Part shown: positions 1-8,534 of the stretch, piece after piece
Numbering within the stretch: the first letter of the stretch is position 1
How the letters are laid out: each line of letters starts with the position of its first letter
Source of the DNA: Candidatus Accumulibacter proximus
GTDB lineage: Bacteria; Pseudomonadota; Gammaproteobacteria; Burkholderiales; Rhodocyclaceae
Direction: 5' to 3'
Length of the DNA stretch: 64,000 nucleotides
Assembly: GCA_016709675.1 (NCBI GenBank)
Contig: JADJMH010000018.1
Location: forward strand, 70,073 to 134,072
The notes under the pieces: model-generated
Database searches by the model: none
Told to the model about the DNA's origin: nothing
What the model saw: only the letters and a program-made list of their open reading frames with translations
Position numbers and translations under genes: made by a program

Positions 1-747
1 CGGCTCAGCCGCCTGGCAGTCGTGGAGCCGTTTCCGGCACGGGGCGAGACGGCGGTGAATGTTCACGAAGCCGCTCGTCTCGCGCTGCGCAAGTCGCTTG
101 CCGCCGACCGGAGCGACTGGTTCCGGACCTTGAGCGGGCGGGCCGCCGAGCACTTTCGCAATGACGGTACTGCAGCCGCACGCATCGAGTGGATCTACCA
201 CCGCCTCTGCGCCGCACCGGATGAAGCCGCGACCGAACTCGAACAGCTCGACCGCGATTGGTCCGGCACCGCACACCGCGAAGACCGCCAGGCGCTGGCG
301 GTGGCCTTGCGGGAGTTGACGGGCTCGGACCTGCTCCGCGCTCGCGCCCTGCTCTGGGCGTCGCTCTGTATCGCCTGGGCACGGGTGGCTCGGGGTGAAA
401 CAGCGCAGGTCGGCGCTGACGCGCGCCATGTTTGCCAGCTCGCGCGCGACTTGGGCGATACGCCGGCCGAAGCGCAAGCGGAATGTCTGCTCGGCGACGT
501 GCTGCAGGCGCAGGGCAAGCTGACCGAAGCAGAAGCCGCCTATATCGATGACCTGTCGATCAGCCGGCGACTGGTCGAGCTGGACCCGGGCAACACCGGC
601 AGGCACCAAGACCTCGCGGCAACGCTCGACCGGCTGGCTGAGGTCCTGCAGGCGCAGTGGAAGCTCGGCGAGGCGCAGGCAGCCGCCTCCGAGGCGCTCG
701 CGATCAGGCGGCGGCTGGACGGAGAAAACCCGACCAGCGCCGGCTGA
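1..747 (+). CDS. TPR-repeat protein, C-terminal part (5' end outside window)
   Basis: The frame is open to the first base of the window, so this is the 3' part of a larger gene; the GTG at 22 is only the first start-like codon. The last ~110 residues hold two TPR/Kinesin-light-chain-type units with the repeated pattern LAEVLQAQ-K--EA. The upstream part is helical and rich in Arg and Ala and shows no recognised catalytic motif. Such repeats usually form the sensor end of large STAND ATPases or scaffold proteins, but the N-terminal domain is not visible here, so the role is unknown. The protein stops abruptly inside what looks like a third repeat (ENPTSAG), so an early stop or a sequence error is possible. 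Confidence 0.6.
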   Translation, partial: RLSRLAVVEPFPARGETAVNVHEAARLALRKSLAADRSDWFRTLSGRAAEHFRNDGTAAARIEWIYHRLCAAPDEAATELEQLDRDWSGTAHREDRQALAVALRELTGSDLLRARALLWASLCIAWARVARGETAQVGADARHVCQLARDLGDTPAEAQAECLLGDVLQAQGKLTEAEAAYIDDLSISRRLVELDPGNTGRHQDLAATLDRLAEVLQAQWKLGEAQAAASEALAIRRRLDGENPTSAG

Positions 748-1043
748 CCGCCTGACCACCAGCGACAACCATACCGAGTTCCACGCCAGGCCGTTCCCGA
801 CCGTCGCCCAGCGCTGCGCCGCTTGTTCTCGATGCGCCTGCAGTGCCGCATCCGCGAGCGTGCATCCCGGATTGCGGCAAGGCACCGATCAGCGCCAGTC
901 GCCGCAAGCCCCCGCCATCCTCCCACCCTTCTCGAAGCAGTTGAGGTAGTCCGGCGACAGGTCGCGCATCGACGAAAGCGAGAGCCTCGTCCAGGGCTGC
1001 GAGCCGCCCGCGGTTTGCCGAGGCCGTCCGCGGCGCGCGATCG

Positions 1044-2420
1044 CTAGACCACAGGCGATCTGCACCAGCGCAGCCGCGCCTCGAAACCACCCCCGCTGAG
1101 GTTCTCGACCTCGAAACGCGCTAGGTGCAGTTCGGCGATCCGCTGGCCAATGGCCAGCCCGAGGCCACTGCCTTCGGCGCTTGCCTCGCGACCGCGATAG
1201 AAGCGTTCGACGAGCCGCGGCAACTCCTCCAGCGCTACGCCTGGCCCATCGTCGGCGACGCCAAGCGACAATTCGCCATTCTGCCGGCGGGCGAAGACGG
1301 TGATCGTGCTATCGGAAGGCGTATACCGCAGGGCGTTGTCGATCAGATTGCGCAGCACGATCTCCAGCAGCTCGGCGTCGCCGCTGACGAGCAGCGGCGA
1401 GTCCCCGGCCTTGAGTCGGATGGTCCGGGTGTCGAGACCTCGATTCGTCTCGGCGATGACCCGTCGCGCCAGTTCGGCGAGGTCGATTTCGCCCGGATTC
1501 GGCAGGCTGGCGAGGGGGTCGAGGCGTGCCAGGCGCAGCAGTTGCTCGAGCACGCGACTCGCCCGGTCGGCGCCAGCCAGGACCTGACTCAGCGCATGCT
1601 GACGGTCGTTGCGATCGGCGGTGAGCTGAGCGACCTGCGCCTGTATCTTGACCACCGCCAGCGGCGTGCGCAATTCATGTGCCGCGTCAGCGGTAAAGCG
1701 GCGCTCGTTTTCCAGCGTGTCGCGCAGCCTGAAAAGCAGCCGATTGAGGGCTGCAACCAGCGGTTGTGCTTCGAGCGGAGCGCTGCGGTTGGCCAGCGGT
1801 TTGAGGTTCTCCGGCGAGCGCGAAGCGACATCGGCGGCCAGATCATCGAGCGGCTTGAGTGCGCGCCGGACCGAGTAGTAGATCAGCAGCAAGAGGACGG
1901 GCGAAATCAGCGCGATCGGGAAGACCGTCTGGCCGGCGACTTCCAGCGCCGCCCGGTCGCGCAGTTCGATCGACTGTCCGACCTGCACGCGATAGTCCCC
2001 GGAGCTCGCTTCGAGATTGAGCATTCGCCAGGGTTGGCCGTCGTGCTCGATGATGCTGTAGCCGGGGGCCGCCGACAAGGGCGCCGCGGGTGCGTGCTCC
2101 GAGCGCAGCAGAAGCGAGCCGTCGGCACGACCGATCTGGAACTCGAGCGGCGGTTCATACAGATTGGCCTCGTTGCTGCGCACCGTTGCCAGGCGCGTCG
2201 CCAGGTCTGCGAGGTGATTCTCGTTGTCACGGACCAGTGCCAGGAGCAGTCTTGCCGACTGCGCCAGGTGTCCGTCCATCAATTCCTCGGCTTCGTGCTG
2301 TGCCTGCCAGTAACTCATCAAGCCGCTCAGCGCCAGGCCCAGGAGGGCGGCGATGCAGACGGTGCGCAGCAGCCGCCAGCGCAGCGACTGCAGGCGAGCA
2401 CATTGCAGCGAGTTCGGCAT
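1044..2420 (-). CDS. Sensor histidine kinase, QseC/PmrB type
   Basis: 458 aa, inner-membrane two-component sensor. A transmembrane segment at about residues 17-38, a periplasmic domain of about 130 residues, a second transmembrane segment near 165-185, a HAMP-like linker, then a dimerisation domain with the phospho-acceptor motif AAHELRTPL. The ATPase domain has N, G1 and G2 motifs (NLIDNALRYTP, DDGPG, GSGLGL). Its start overlaps the stop of the response regulator by one base, so the two are translated together. It is the last gene of a seven-gene operon of acyl-adenylation and oxidoreductase enzymes, and the likely ligand may be a product of those enzymes; that part is inference. The exact signal cannot be read from sequence. 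Confidence 0.93.
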   Translation of the reverse strand: MPNSLQCARLQSLRWRLLRTVCIAALLGLALSGLMSYWQAQHEAEELMDGHLAQSARLLLALVRDNENHLADLATRLATVRSNEANLYEPPLEFQIGRADGSLLLRSEHAPAAPLSAAPGYSIIEHDGQPWRMLNLEASSGDYRVQVGQSIELRDRAALEVAGQTVFPIALISPVLLLLIYYSVRRALKPLDDLAADVASRSPENLKPLANRSAPLEAQPLVAALNRLLFRLRDTLENERRFTADAAHELRTPLAVVKIQAQVAQLTADRNDRQHALSQVLAGADRASRVLEQLLRLARLDPLASLPNPGEIDLAELARRVIAETNRGLDTRTIRLKAGDSPLLVSGDAELLEIVLRNLIDNALRYTPSDSTITVFARRQNGELSLGVADDGPGVALEELPRLVERFYRGREASAEGSGLGLAIGQRIAELHLARFEVENLSGGGFEARLRWCRSPVV

Positions 2421-3082
2421 CAGCCGGCGTCACCCAGCTGGTAGCCCAGCCCACGAACGGTGCGAATGAAATCGGCGCCGAGTTTCTTGCGCAAATGGTG
2501 GACGTACACCTCGACGGTGTTGCTACCGGTTTCCTCCCCCCAGGCGTAGAGGCTCTCTTCGAGCTGGCTCCGTGTCCGGATGTGGCTCTTGTGGCTGAGC
2601 AGGTCATGCAGCAGGGTGTACTCGCGCGCCGACAGGGTCACCGGCTGGCCGTCCCGGGTGACCCGCTTGCTTGCCGGCTCCAGCACGACGCCGGCATGCT
2701 CCAGCGTCGGCGTCGCGGCGCCGCCGGCACGACGAATCAGTGCCCGCAGACGGGCCTGCAGTTCGGGGAGATCGAAGGGCTTGGTCAGGTAGTCGTCGGC
2801 CCCGGCGTCGAGCCCGGCAATCTTGTCGGCACTGCTGTCGCGCGCCGTGAGGATCAGTACCGGCAGCTGATTGCCGCGTTGCCGAAGATCCTTCAGCACC
2901 GAGAGGCCATCGCGCTTCGGCAAACCTAGGTCGAGGACGCAGGCCTGATAGCTATGATCGAGCAGCGCCAGGCAGGCGGCTTCGCCGTCACGCACCCAGT
3001 CGACCGCGTAGTCTGCCAGCTTCAGGCCGGCACGTATGCCGTCACCGAGCAAGGCGTCGTCTTCAACCAGCAGAATGCGCAA
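2420..3082 (-). CDS. OmpR-family response regulator, QseB/PmrA type
   Basis: 220 aa: an N-terminal receiver domain with the acidic pair EDD at the start, the phospho-acceptor Asp in VLDLGLPKRDG (about residue 51) and the KPFDLPEL switch loop, followed by a winged-helix DNA-binding domain ending VRGLGYQL. The start is a TTG directly after the TAA of the preceding TPR gene, with a purine-rich AAGGAAG about 9 bases upstream, so translation probably depends on the upstream gene. It is paired with the histidine kinase that follows and probably controls this operon. Confidence 0.93.
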   Translation of the reverse strand: MRILLVEDDALLGDGIRAGLKLADYAVDWVRDGEAACLALLDHSYQACVLDLGLPKRDGLSVLKDLRQRGNQLPVLILTARDSSADKIAGLDAGADDYLTKPFDLPELQARLRALIRRAGGAATPTLEHAGVVLEPASKRVTRDGQPVTLSAREYTLLHDLLSHKSHIRTRSQLEESLYAWGEETGSNTVEVYVHHLRKKLGADFIRTVRGLGYQLGDAG

Positions 3083-3739
3083 TTACTTGGCTTCCTTCTT
3101 GAGTTTGGCCAGCAAAGCCTGAATTTCCTGACGACGACCGCTGTCGGCGAGTTCGCGGCCGGGGCGAGGCGGAGCTTTGAGCGCCTTTTCGAGGTAAGGC
3201 AGAGCCTCGGCCGGGTGGCCGCGGTCGGCCAGATACTCGCCGTAAAAGAAGTTCGGGTCAATACCATCGGGATTGATCGCCAGCGCTTTCTTGAAATACT
3301 CCTCGGCACGCTCCTTGTCGCCGAAGCCGACCGGCCAGCCAGGGACCTTGGCATACAGCGTCGCCAGACTGGTATAAGCCGAGCCGTTGAGCGCCTTATC
3401 GTTGAGCTTCAGCGCCTCGTCCAGACGCTGCCGTGCCTCCTTGGCCAGCGATAGCGCGCCGAGGCCGCCCTTGGCGCCCGCTTCACTGGAGAGGACAATG
3501 CCCTCCCAGATCAGCGGCTCAGGCATCTTCGGATTGCTGTCGACGATCTTGCGCGCCTGTATTGCGAGAGCCCGGTAGCCTTCGGCCTGCTGCTTTTCCG
3601 GCTGACGATACTTGATTTCGGCCCATTGCTCCTGGATCGGCCGGATCAGATCTTCCGGCGTCGCGGCAACGGCCAGGTGGGTCAAGGCAAGGAGGGAAAG
3701 CAGCGCGAGCAATCGGGCTGGTTGAAAAGCAGTATTCAT
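3083..3739 (-). CDS. Exported TPR-containing protein
   Basis: 218 aa with a clear signal peptide (hydrophobic residues 9-24, cleavage near AVAA), so it acts in the periplasm. The mature part has TPR-like helical pairs at about residues 90-200, including the stretch ending in EYFKKALAINPDGIDPNFFYGEYLADRG, and a Lys-rich tail. The start chosen is the ATG at 3739, preceded by AAAGGA at the right distance; the frame is open further upstream but those residues lack family features. It lies 23 bases after the SDR gene and directly before the response regulator. A periplasmic partner of the sensor kinase, or a scaffold for the enzymes, is possible but unproven. Confidence 0.8.
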   Translation of the reverse strand: MNTAFQPARLLALLSLLALTHLAVAATPEDLIRPIQEQWAEIKYRQPEKQQAEGYRALAIQARKIVDSNPKMPEPLIWEGIVLSSEAGAKGGLGALSLAKEARQRLDEALKLNDKALNGSAYTSLATLYAKVPGWPVGFGDKERAEEYFKKALAINPDGIDPNFFYGEYLADRGHPAEALPYLEKALKAPPRPGRELADSGRRQEIQALLAKLKKEAK

Positions 3740-3762
3740 CAGGTGAGTCCTTTCACTGTGGT

Positions 3763-4548
3763 TCAGGATGACGGGCTGTGTTGTTTGATGATCGCCAGCT
3801 TGCCGGCCAGGGCGCGATCGATGAGCGATGGCGCAACCCCGTTGAGCCAGGCAAACAGGCGCTCGGGAAAACCGAAATGATGCTCGCCATCGCCGCGGCG
3901 CAAGGCGGCGACGACCTGCCGGGCAACATCCACCGGACTGTCGCTCTGGCTTTTCAGGGCCCGGTTCAGGGCCTTGATCGCGTCGGTGTTCAGCGGCGTA
4001 TCGATCGCGCGCGGGGCGATGTGAATCACGGCGACCAGTGAATCCGCCAGTTCGCGGCGCAAGGCCTGGGAAAAGCCTCGCAGTCCGGCCTTGGCCGCCG
4101 AATAGGCGACGAAGCCGGGAAATGGCAGGCTGCCGAAGGTCGAACCGATGTTGACGATCGCTGCCTGCGGTTGCGCCTTGAGCCATGGCAGCAGGGCATG
4201 CGTCAGGTGGATTGGCGCTTCCAGGTTGGTCGCCAGGACCCGCTCGATCGCTACCCACTCCTGATTCTCGAGCAGGCCGAAGGCGCTGACGCCAGCGTTG
4301 TTGATCAGCACATTGACGCCGAACTCACGCGCGGCTCCGGCCAGGGCGGCGACTCCGGAGGCGCGCTCGAGATCGGCGCAGATACTGGCGACGCCCGGCC
4401 CCAGCGAGGTCGCCAGGGCATTCAGGCGCCCGCTGTCACGCCCGGCGAGCAGAAGCGCGGCGCCGCAGTCAGTCAGCTGGCGGGCGAGTTCCTGGCCGAG
4501 GCCGCCACTGGCGCCGGTCAGCAGAATACGTGCATTCTTCAACTGCAT
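3763..4548 (-). CDS. Short-chain dehydrogenase/reductase (SDR)
   Basis: 261 aa, classical SDR length. The cofactor motif TGASGGLGQ is at residues 11-19, NNAG near 87-90, and the catalytic Ser plus YSAAK sit near 138-156. The residue pattern after beta-2 (LAGRDSGR) suggests NADP(H). It overlaps the oxidase-like gene upstream by 10 bases, so the two are translationally coupled. In this operon it would reduce or oxidise a carbonyl on the acyl product made by the adenylating enzyme; the substrate is not predictable from sequence. Confidence 0.9.
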   Translation of the reverse strand: MQLKNARILLTGASGGLGQELARQLTDCGAALLLAGRDSGRLNALATSLGPGVASICADLERASGVAALAGAAREFGVNVLINNAGVSAFGLLENQEWVAIERVLATNLEAPIHLTHALLPWLKAQPQAAIVNIGSTFGSLPFPGFVAYSAAKAGLRGFSQALRRELADSLVAVIHIAPRAIDTPLNTDAIKALNRALKSQSDSPVDVARQVVAALRRGDGEHHFGFPERLFAWLNGVAPSLIDRALAGKLAIIKQHSPSS

Positions 4549-5204
4549 GGCTGCTCCTCCGCACTCGGCAGGGTGCGGAAGACGTCCGCGTAGAGCTGGT
4601 AGAAGACTCTTGCGCTACGCAGCACGTCGGCCTGGTCGGCCGGCGTCATGCGCTCGAGCAGATCGGCGAGATGCCTGGTGTGCTGCTGGTCCAGCGTACC
4701 GTGCGAGCGCAGGTACGAAAAAGCAGAGTTCGGCAGCGCCAGCGCCTGCTGGATGCGGTCGGCAGCCTGCAGGGCCAGAGCCACGCTGGTGCCCTCGAGG
4801 ACGAAGACCATGCCGAAGAACGCCGCCGGGTTGCCACGGTTGAGGAGGTCGTAGGCGTAGGCAACCATGACCTCGGCCGGCAGATCCGGTTGACTCGCGC
4901 GCACGGCATCGGCATCACCGCCGGCGGCTGCGATGTCGCTGAGGATCCATTCCTCGTGGCCGATCTCCTCGTCGATGTATTCGGCCACTGGCCGCCGCAG
5001 CCAGGACAGACGTTCGGGCAGGCGGCCGCCGAGGGTCATCAGCAGAGGCGTGGTGTGCCGCACGTGGTGATAGGCCTGCCCGAGAAAAGCGAGATAGCTG
5101 GCCAGAGTGACGCGACCTTGCAGACAGTCGGCAACAACGGGCGCGGCAAACAACTGTGCGCGATCGGCTGCCGTGGCGGCCGTCAAGTGCTCATAAAACG
5201 ACAT
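4539..5204 (-). CDS. Haem-oxygenase-like iron enzyme (TenA/PqqC/HDO fold)
   Basis: 221 aa, all-helical. The start is the ATG at 5204, which overlaps the previous stop by 14 bases. Possible iron ligands are visible: E80-x2-H83 (EEIGHEEW), E137 (VLEGTSVA) and H168-x3-D172-x2-H175. From memory this spacing matches haem-oxygenase-like diiron oxidases such as UndA and SznF, rather than thiaminase TenA, which uses a catalytic Cys that I do not see. The position corresponding to the first helix carries YHHVRH. Its place after an acyl-AMP ligase suggests it acts on an activated acyl chain or amine. Annotation pipelines would probably call it an iron-containing redox enzyme or TenA-like protein. Confidence 0.75.
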   Translation of the reverse strand: MSFYEHLTAATAADRAQLFAAPVVADCLQGRVTLASYLAFLGQAYHHVRHTTPLLMTLGGRLPERLSWLRRPVAEYIDEEIGHEEWILSDIAAAGGDADAVRASQPDLPAEVMVAYAYDLLNRGNPAAFFGMVFVLEGTSVALALQAADRIQQALALPNSAFSYLRSHGTLDQQHTRHLADLLERMTPADQADVLRSARVFYQLYADVFRTLPSAEEQPCS

Positions 5205-6714
5205 CGCTTGCTTCCTCTTCTGAGTAGAGCGCAGCCAGTTCGGCGGCGTGGTGACGGCAGATGGCGGTCCGGATCGGCCGCCCATTGCCGGTCGCCAGAC
5301 CGTTCTGCGCGGTAAAGGGCGCCGCCGCATGCCAGCGGGCGATGCGGGCGTAGTCGGGCAGCGCATGGTTGCTGCGCTGGACCGCAGCGTCCAGCGCGCC
5401 GCGGTCGATGCCGGGCGCAGCCACCAGCAGAGCACTGAGCCAGGGCCTGCCGTCGCCGAAGACCAGAGCCTGGGCGATTGCCGGCTCTGCGAGCAGGACC
5501 GACTCGACCCATTCCGGCGCGATGTTGCGGCCGTAGGAAGTGATCAGCAGGTTCTTGCGCCGACCCGACAGATGCAGATGACCATTCGTGTCGAATCGGC
5601 CAAGGTCGCCGGTGGCAAACTCCCGCCCGGACGCCGGGATCGCCGGCCGGACGACCGCGTCGTCGCCGACGTAGCCCAGAAAGGCCTGCGTGCCGACAAC
5701 GATTTCGCCCTCGGCAATGCGCACGCTGACGTGATCGAGTGGACGTCCGGCATCATCGCCGTCGTCGCCGGGGCGGTTGAGGCTGACCACCGAACCACAT
5801 TCGGTCAGGCCATAACCCTGATAGGCCGGCAGGCCCTGGGTGCGTGCCTGGTCCAGCAGGGCCGGTGAGACGCGGGCGCCGCCGACGGCGACGTAGCACA
5901 GGCTGGCAGGCCCCTCTTGCCCGCTGGCGGCGAGAAAGAGAGCCCACAGCTTGAGCAATTCGGGTACCAGGATCAGGCTGCCCGGCGCGGCAGTCGCCAC
6001 CGCGCGCTGCAGCGCGGCTGGATCGAACCCTGACATGCCTTGCCAGCCCAGGGCCGGCAGATCCGGCACAAGGATCTCGGCGCCGCGCAGCAATGGCGCG
6101 TAGACGCCAGCAGTATTTTCGAGCAGCAACGACAGCGGCAGGACGGCCAGGTGCCGGTCGATCGGCAGATCAGCCAGGCGCCTGGCGACAGCGCTGGCGG
6201 TGTCCATCAGGCCAACGGCGCTCAGGCAGGCTCCCTTGGGCGCACCGGTACTACCCGAGGTAAAGGAGACCTTGGCCGTGCCCGGCGGCAAATCGATCGG
6301 CGTGGCCAAGCGCTGCAGCAGGAGCAGTCCATTCCACTTGCCGACAACGGCAAACCCGCGGTTCAACCCGGCAATGCGCTCGGGCTGGTCGGTGAGGACG
6401 CTGTCGGCGCCGCTCTGCTCAAAGACGTGAGCGAGTTGCGCCTGGCTGAAAAAATCGGGCAGCGGCAGATGCACCGTGCCGGCGCGCAGGGCTGCCAGGT
6501 CGGCAATCACCCAGGCCGGACCATTGCCCGCCAGCACGGCGAGAACGCGTGTGCCGGCGATGCGCGCGGCGAGATCATCGACTGCCGACAGCAGCTCGGA
6601 GGCTCGCCAGGTCTGCCGCGTGCCCTGCAGGACAATGGCGTCAGGCGAACGTTTGGCGAGGGCGGCAAACAGGTACTCGCTGCCGGCATGCGCCGGTGAG
6701 CTCCCGCCACTCAT
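5191..6714 (-). CDS. AMP-dependent acyl-CoA synthetase / acyl-adenylating ligase
   Basis: 507 aa, ANL superfamily. Visible core motifs are the phosphate loop FTSGSTGAPKG (about residue 150), GYGLTECGS (about 300), TGDLGRFDTNGHL and the hinge region with SGRRKNLLITSYGRNI. It forms an acyl-adenylate from ATP and a carboxylic acid and then transfers it to CoA or another acceptor. It overlaps the upstream hemolysin-family gene by four bases (ATGA) and the downstream oxidase by 14. It is somewhat shorter than long-chain acyl-CoA synthetases. No carrier-protein gene is seen nearby, so CoA or direct transfer to the partner protein is more likely than a PKS/NRPS line. Confidence 0.9.
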   Translation of the reverse strand: MSGGSSPAHAGSEYLFAALAKRSPDAIVLQGTRQTWRASELLSAVDDLAARIAGTRVLAVLAGNGPAWVIADLAALRAGTVHLPLPDFFSQAQLAHVFEQSGADSVLTDQPERIAGLNRGFAVVGKWNGLLLLQRLATPIDLPPGTAKVSFTSGSTGAPKGACLSAVGLMDTASAVARRLADLPIDRHLAVLPLSLLLENTAGVYAPLLRGAEILVPDLPALGWQGMSGFDPAALQRAVATAAPGSLILVPELLKLWALFLAASGQEGPASLCYVAVGGARVSPALLDQARTQGLPAYQGYGLTECGSVVSLNRPGDDGDDAGRPLDHVSVRIAEGEIVVGTQAFLGYVGDDAVVRPAIPASGREFATGDLGRFDTNGHLHLSGRRKNLLITSYGRNIAPEWVESVLLAEPAIAQALVFGDGRPWLSALLVAAPGIDRGALDAAVQRSNHALPDYARIARWHAAAPFTAQNGLATGNGRPIRTAICRHHAAELAALYSEEEASDVVL

Positions 6715-7313
6715 GACCGCCGGCGGCTCCGTTCGAGGGCCATGCGAATGCGGCCCGCGACGACTACCGGTTGCGTATCGTAATAGCGGCCCCAGCTACT
6801 GGCGGCCTCGCCAAGCCGGGCTGGGTCAGCCGGAGCCAGTGCCAGCAAGGGGAGGCCGAGGCGGTTGAAGATGCTGATCAGTTCGCGGGTGGCGGTAAAC
6901 ACCACCCATTCATAGCCCAGGCGGTCGAGTTGTGCGGCCAGGGCCAATACCACCTGCACGGTGCCGCCAGGTTTTTCGGCTGCCAGATGGCCCACTTCGA
7001 CGATGCGTTCGCGGCGCACGCGCTGGTTTGCCAGTTGTGCCATGGCCTGTTCAATCGGCTGATCAAGATAGCGTTCGAGAAAAAGCGCTTCGGCCTCGGC
7101 AGCGCGCCAGCCAGTTGCGGCAACGATCCGTTCGTGCTGCTCGAGGAGCAGCAGGTTGGGCGCGAAAGAGGTGACATCGGCGTCATGGTGCCGCGCGAAA
7201 ATCGTCCGTATGAACGCTTCTGTTTCTTCGCGGCGCGGCGAACCGGCGACCGTGTGAGTAGTGGTGATGTGGCTGGAGCAATTTTCGAACACGTCGCGTT
7301 TGGCAGTCTGCAT
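6711..7313 (-). CDS. Thermostable-hemolysin-family protein (GNAT-like)
   Basis: 200 aa. The residues NLLLLEQHERIVAATGWR, FLERYLDQPIEQA and VEVGHLAAEKPG match my memory of the thermostable hemolysin family (T_hemolysin), a branch of the acetyltransferase fold related to acyl-homoserine-lactone synthase-like proteins. There is no signal peptide or membrane segment, so a real haemolysin role is doubtful. As first gene of the operon and directly coupled to an acyl-AMP ligase, an acyltransferase role is more plausible. This is the promoter-proximal gene; the 127 bases upstream (7314-7440) should hold the operon promoter. Confidence 0.8.
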   Translation of the reverse strand: MQTAKRDVFENCSSHITTTHTVAGSPRREETEAFIRTIFARHHDADVTSFAPNLLLLEQHERIVAATGWRAAEAEALFLERYLDQPIEQAMAQLANQRVRRERIVEVGHLAAEKPGGTVQVVLALAAQLDRLGYEWVVFTATRELISIFNRLGLPLLALAPADPARLGEAASSWGRYYDTQPVVVAGRIRMALERSRRRS

Positions 7314-7440
7314 GACCGAGGTCCAGTAAGTGAGTGCCGCCAGCTTATGGGCGGATCCTTAAAGACCTCTTAAGCGCGACCGGACAGCTCAGCCGAAACA
7401 GTGGCTGACGGCTGACGGACAAGCCATTGACGAGGAATCG

Positions 7441-8064
7441 CTACAGGAGGTAGCCGAAGCGCTTCAGCAGCTGCGCCGTCTCACACAGCGGCAGTCCCAT
7501 CACCCCGCTGTAGCTGCCTGAAAGATGCTCGATGAACATGCCGGCACGCCCCTGAATGCCGTAGGCGCCGGCCTTGTCCATGGGTTCACCGCTGGCGACA
7601 TAGCGGCCGATCTCGCCCTCATCGAGCGGGCGGAAACGCACCTCGCTGATCGACAAGGCCAGTTCCATCTCCCCGTCAAAAGCGATCGCCACTGCCGTGA
7701 GGACTCGATGCGTCGTGCCGGAAAGACGCTGCAGGATCCGCCTGGCATCCTCGGCGTCGCGCGGCTTGCCGATCAGTTCGCCAGCCAGTTCGATCGTCGT
7801 GTCGGCTGCCAGCACCGGTTGCGCCAACAGTCGTCGCCAACTGACGATGCGACAGCCATGCTCCGCCTTGCTGCGGGCAATGCGCTCGACGTAGTCGACC
7901 GGGTCCTCGCCGGTCAGCGGTGTCTCGTCCAGAGCGCGATCGTCACGCGGCGAATTGCGCAGCAGCAAGGTATCAAAACCAACGCCGATCTGGGCCAGCA
8001 GCTCGCGCCGACGCGGGCTGCGCGATGCCAGGTGCAGGCGCGGATGCTGCGTATCGACGGGCAT
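7441..8064 (-). CDS. maf: Maf family nucleotide pyrophosphatase
   Basis: 207 aa. Maf proteins hydrolyse non-canonical or selected nucleoside triphosphates to monophosphates. The signature LASRSPRRRELL is at residues 12-23, the catalytic Asp region is AADTTIELAGELIGKPRD, and KAGAYGIQG lies near 155. The DT plus GKP pattern is closest to the dTTP/UTP (YhdE) type, but this subtype call is tentative. The ATG at 8064 shares one base with the rlmH stop codon, so I take that start over the longer frame. It is the last gene of the nadD-rsfS-rlmH-maf operon. Confidence 0.92.
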   Translation of the reverse strand: MPVDTQHPRLHLASRSPRRRELLAQIGVGFDTLLLRNSPRDDRALDETPLTGEDPVDYVERIARSKAEHGCRIVSWRRLLAQPVLAADTTIELAGELIGKPRDAEDARRILQRLSGTTHRVLTAVAIAFDGEMELALSISEVRFRPLDEGEIGRYVASGEPMDKAGAYGIQGRAGMFIEHLSGSYSGVMGLPLCETAQLLKRFGYLL

Positions 8065-8534
8065 CAGCCTTCCCGATGATAAGGATGCTTGCGGACGATG
8101 CTGATCGCCCGGTAAAGCTGTTCGCAGAGGATCAGCCGGGCCAGGGCGTGCGGCAGGGTCAGGCTCGACAGACGGATGCATTCGCTGGCCTGCCTCTTCA
8201 AGGTCTCGTCGACGCCGTCGGCACCGCCAATGACGAAGGCGGTATCACCGCCGACACGCATCCAGCCTTCAAGACGCTCGGCTAGCTTCAGGGTCGGCAG
8301 ATCGACACCACGCTCGTCGAGCACAACCATTCGCTCACAGCCCTGCATGGCGACCAACAGACGGGTTCTTTCGGCGGCCAGCAGTTGTTCGCGGCTTTTC
8401 GAACCGCGCGGTTCCGGCTTGACTTCAATCACCGACAACGGCAGCTCGCGCGGCATGCGCTTGACGTACTCGGCACAGCCGGCAGCCACCCAGGCAGGCG
8501 GCTTGTGACCGACAGCGAGGATGGCCAGCTTCAT
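8064..8534 (-). CDS. rlmH: 23S rRNA (pseudouridine-1915-N3)-methyltransferase RlmH
   Basis: 156 aa, the usual length of this SPOUT methyltransferase, which methylates pseudouridine 1915 in helix 69 of 23S rRNA on the assembled 70S ribosome. The knot-region motifs FVIGGADGVDE and LSSLTLPHALARLILCEQLYRA and the C-terminal HPYHREG tail are present. The start overlaps the rsfS stop by four bases and the stop overlaps maf by one base. Confidence 0.97.
   Translation of the reverse strand: MKLAILAVGHKPPAWVAAGCAEYVKRMPRELPLSVIEVKPEPRGSKSREQLLAAERTRLLVAMQGCERMVVLDERGVDLPTLKLAERLEGWMRVGGDTAFVIGGADGVDETLKRQASECIRLSSLTLPHALARLILCEQLYRAISIVRKHPYHREG

Noticed and set aside
1125..2444. Long open frame on the plus strand opposite the sensor kinase gene (439 codons)
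   Set aside because: The minus-strand frame has full histidine kinase motifs; the plus frame has only low-complexity composition typical of the GC-rich antisense frame.
4539..5204. Thiaminase/TenA function for the haem-oxygenase-like gene
   Set aside because: The catalytic Cys of TenA is not seen, the iron-ligand pattern fits HDO enzymes better and no thiamine genes are in the operon.
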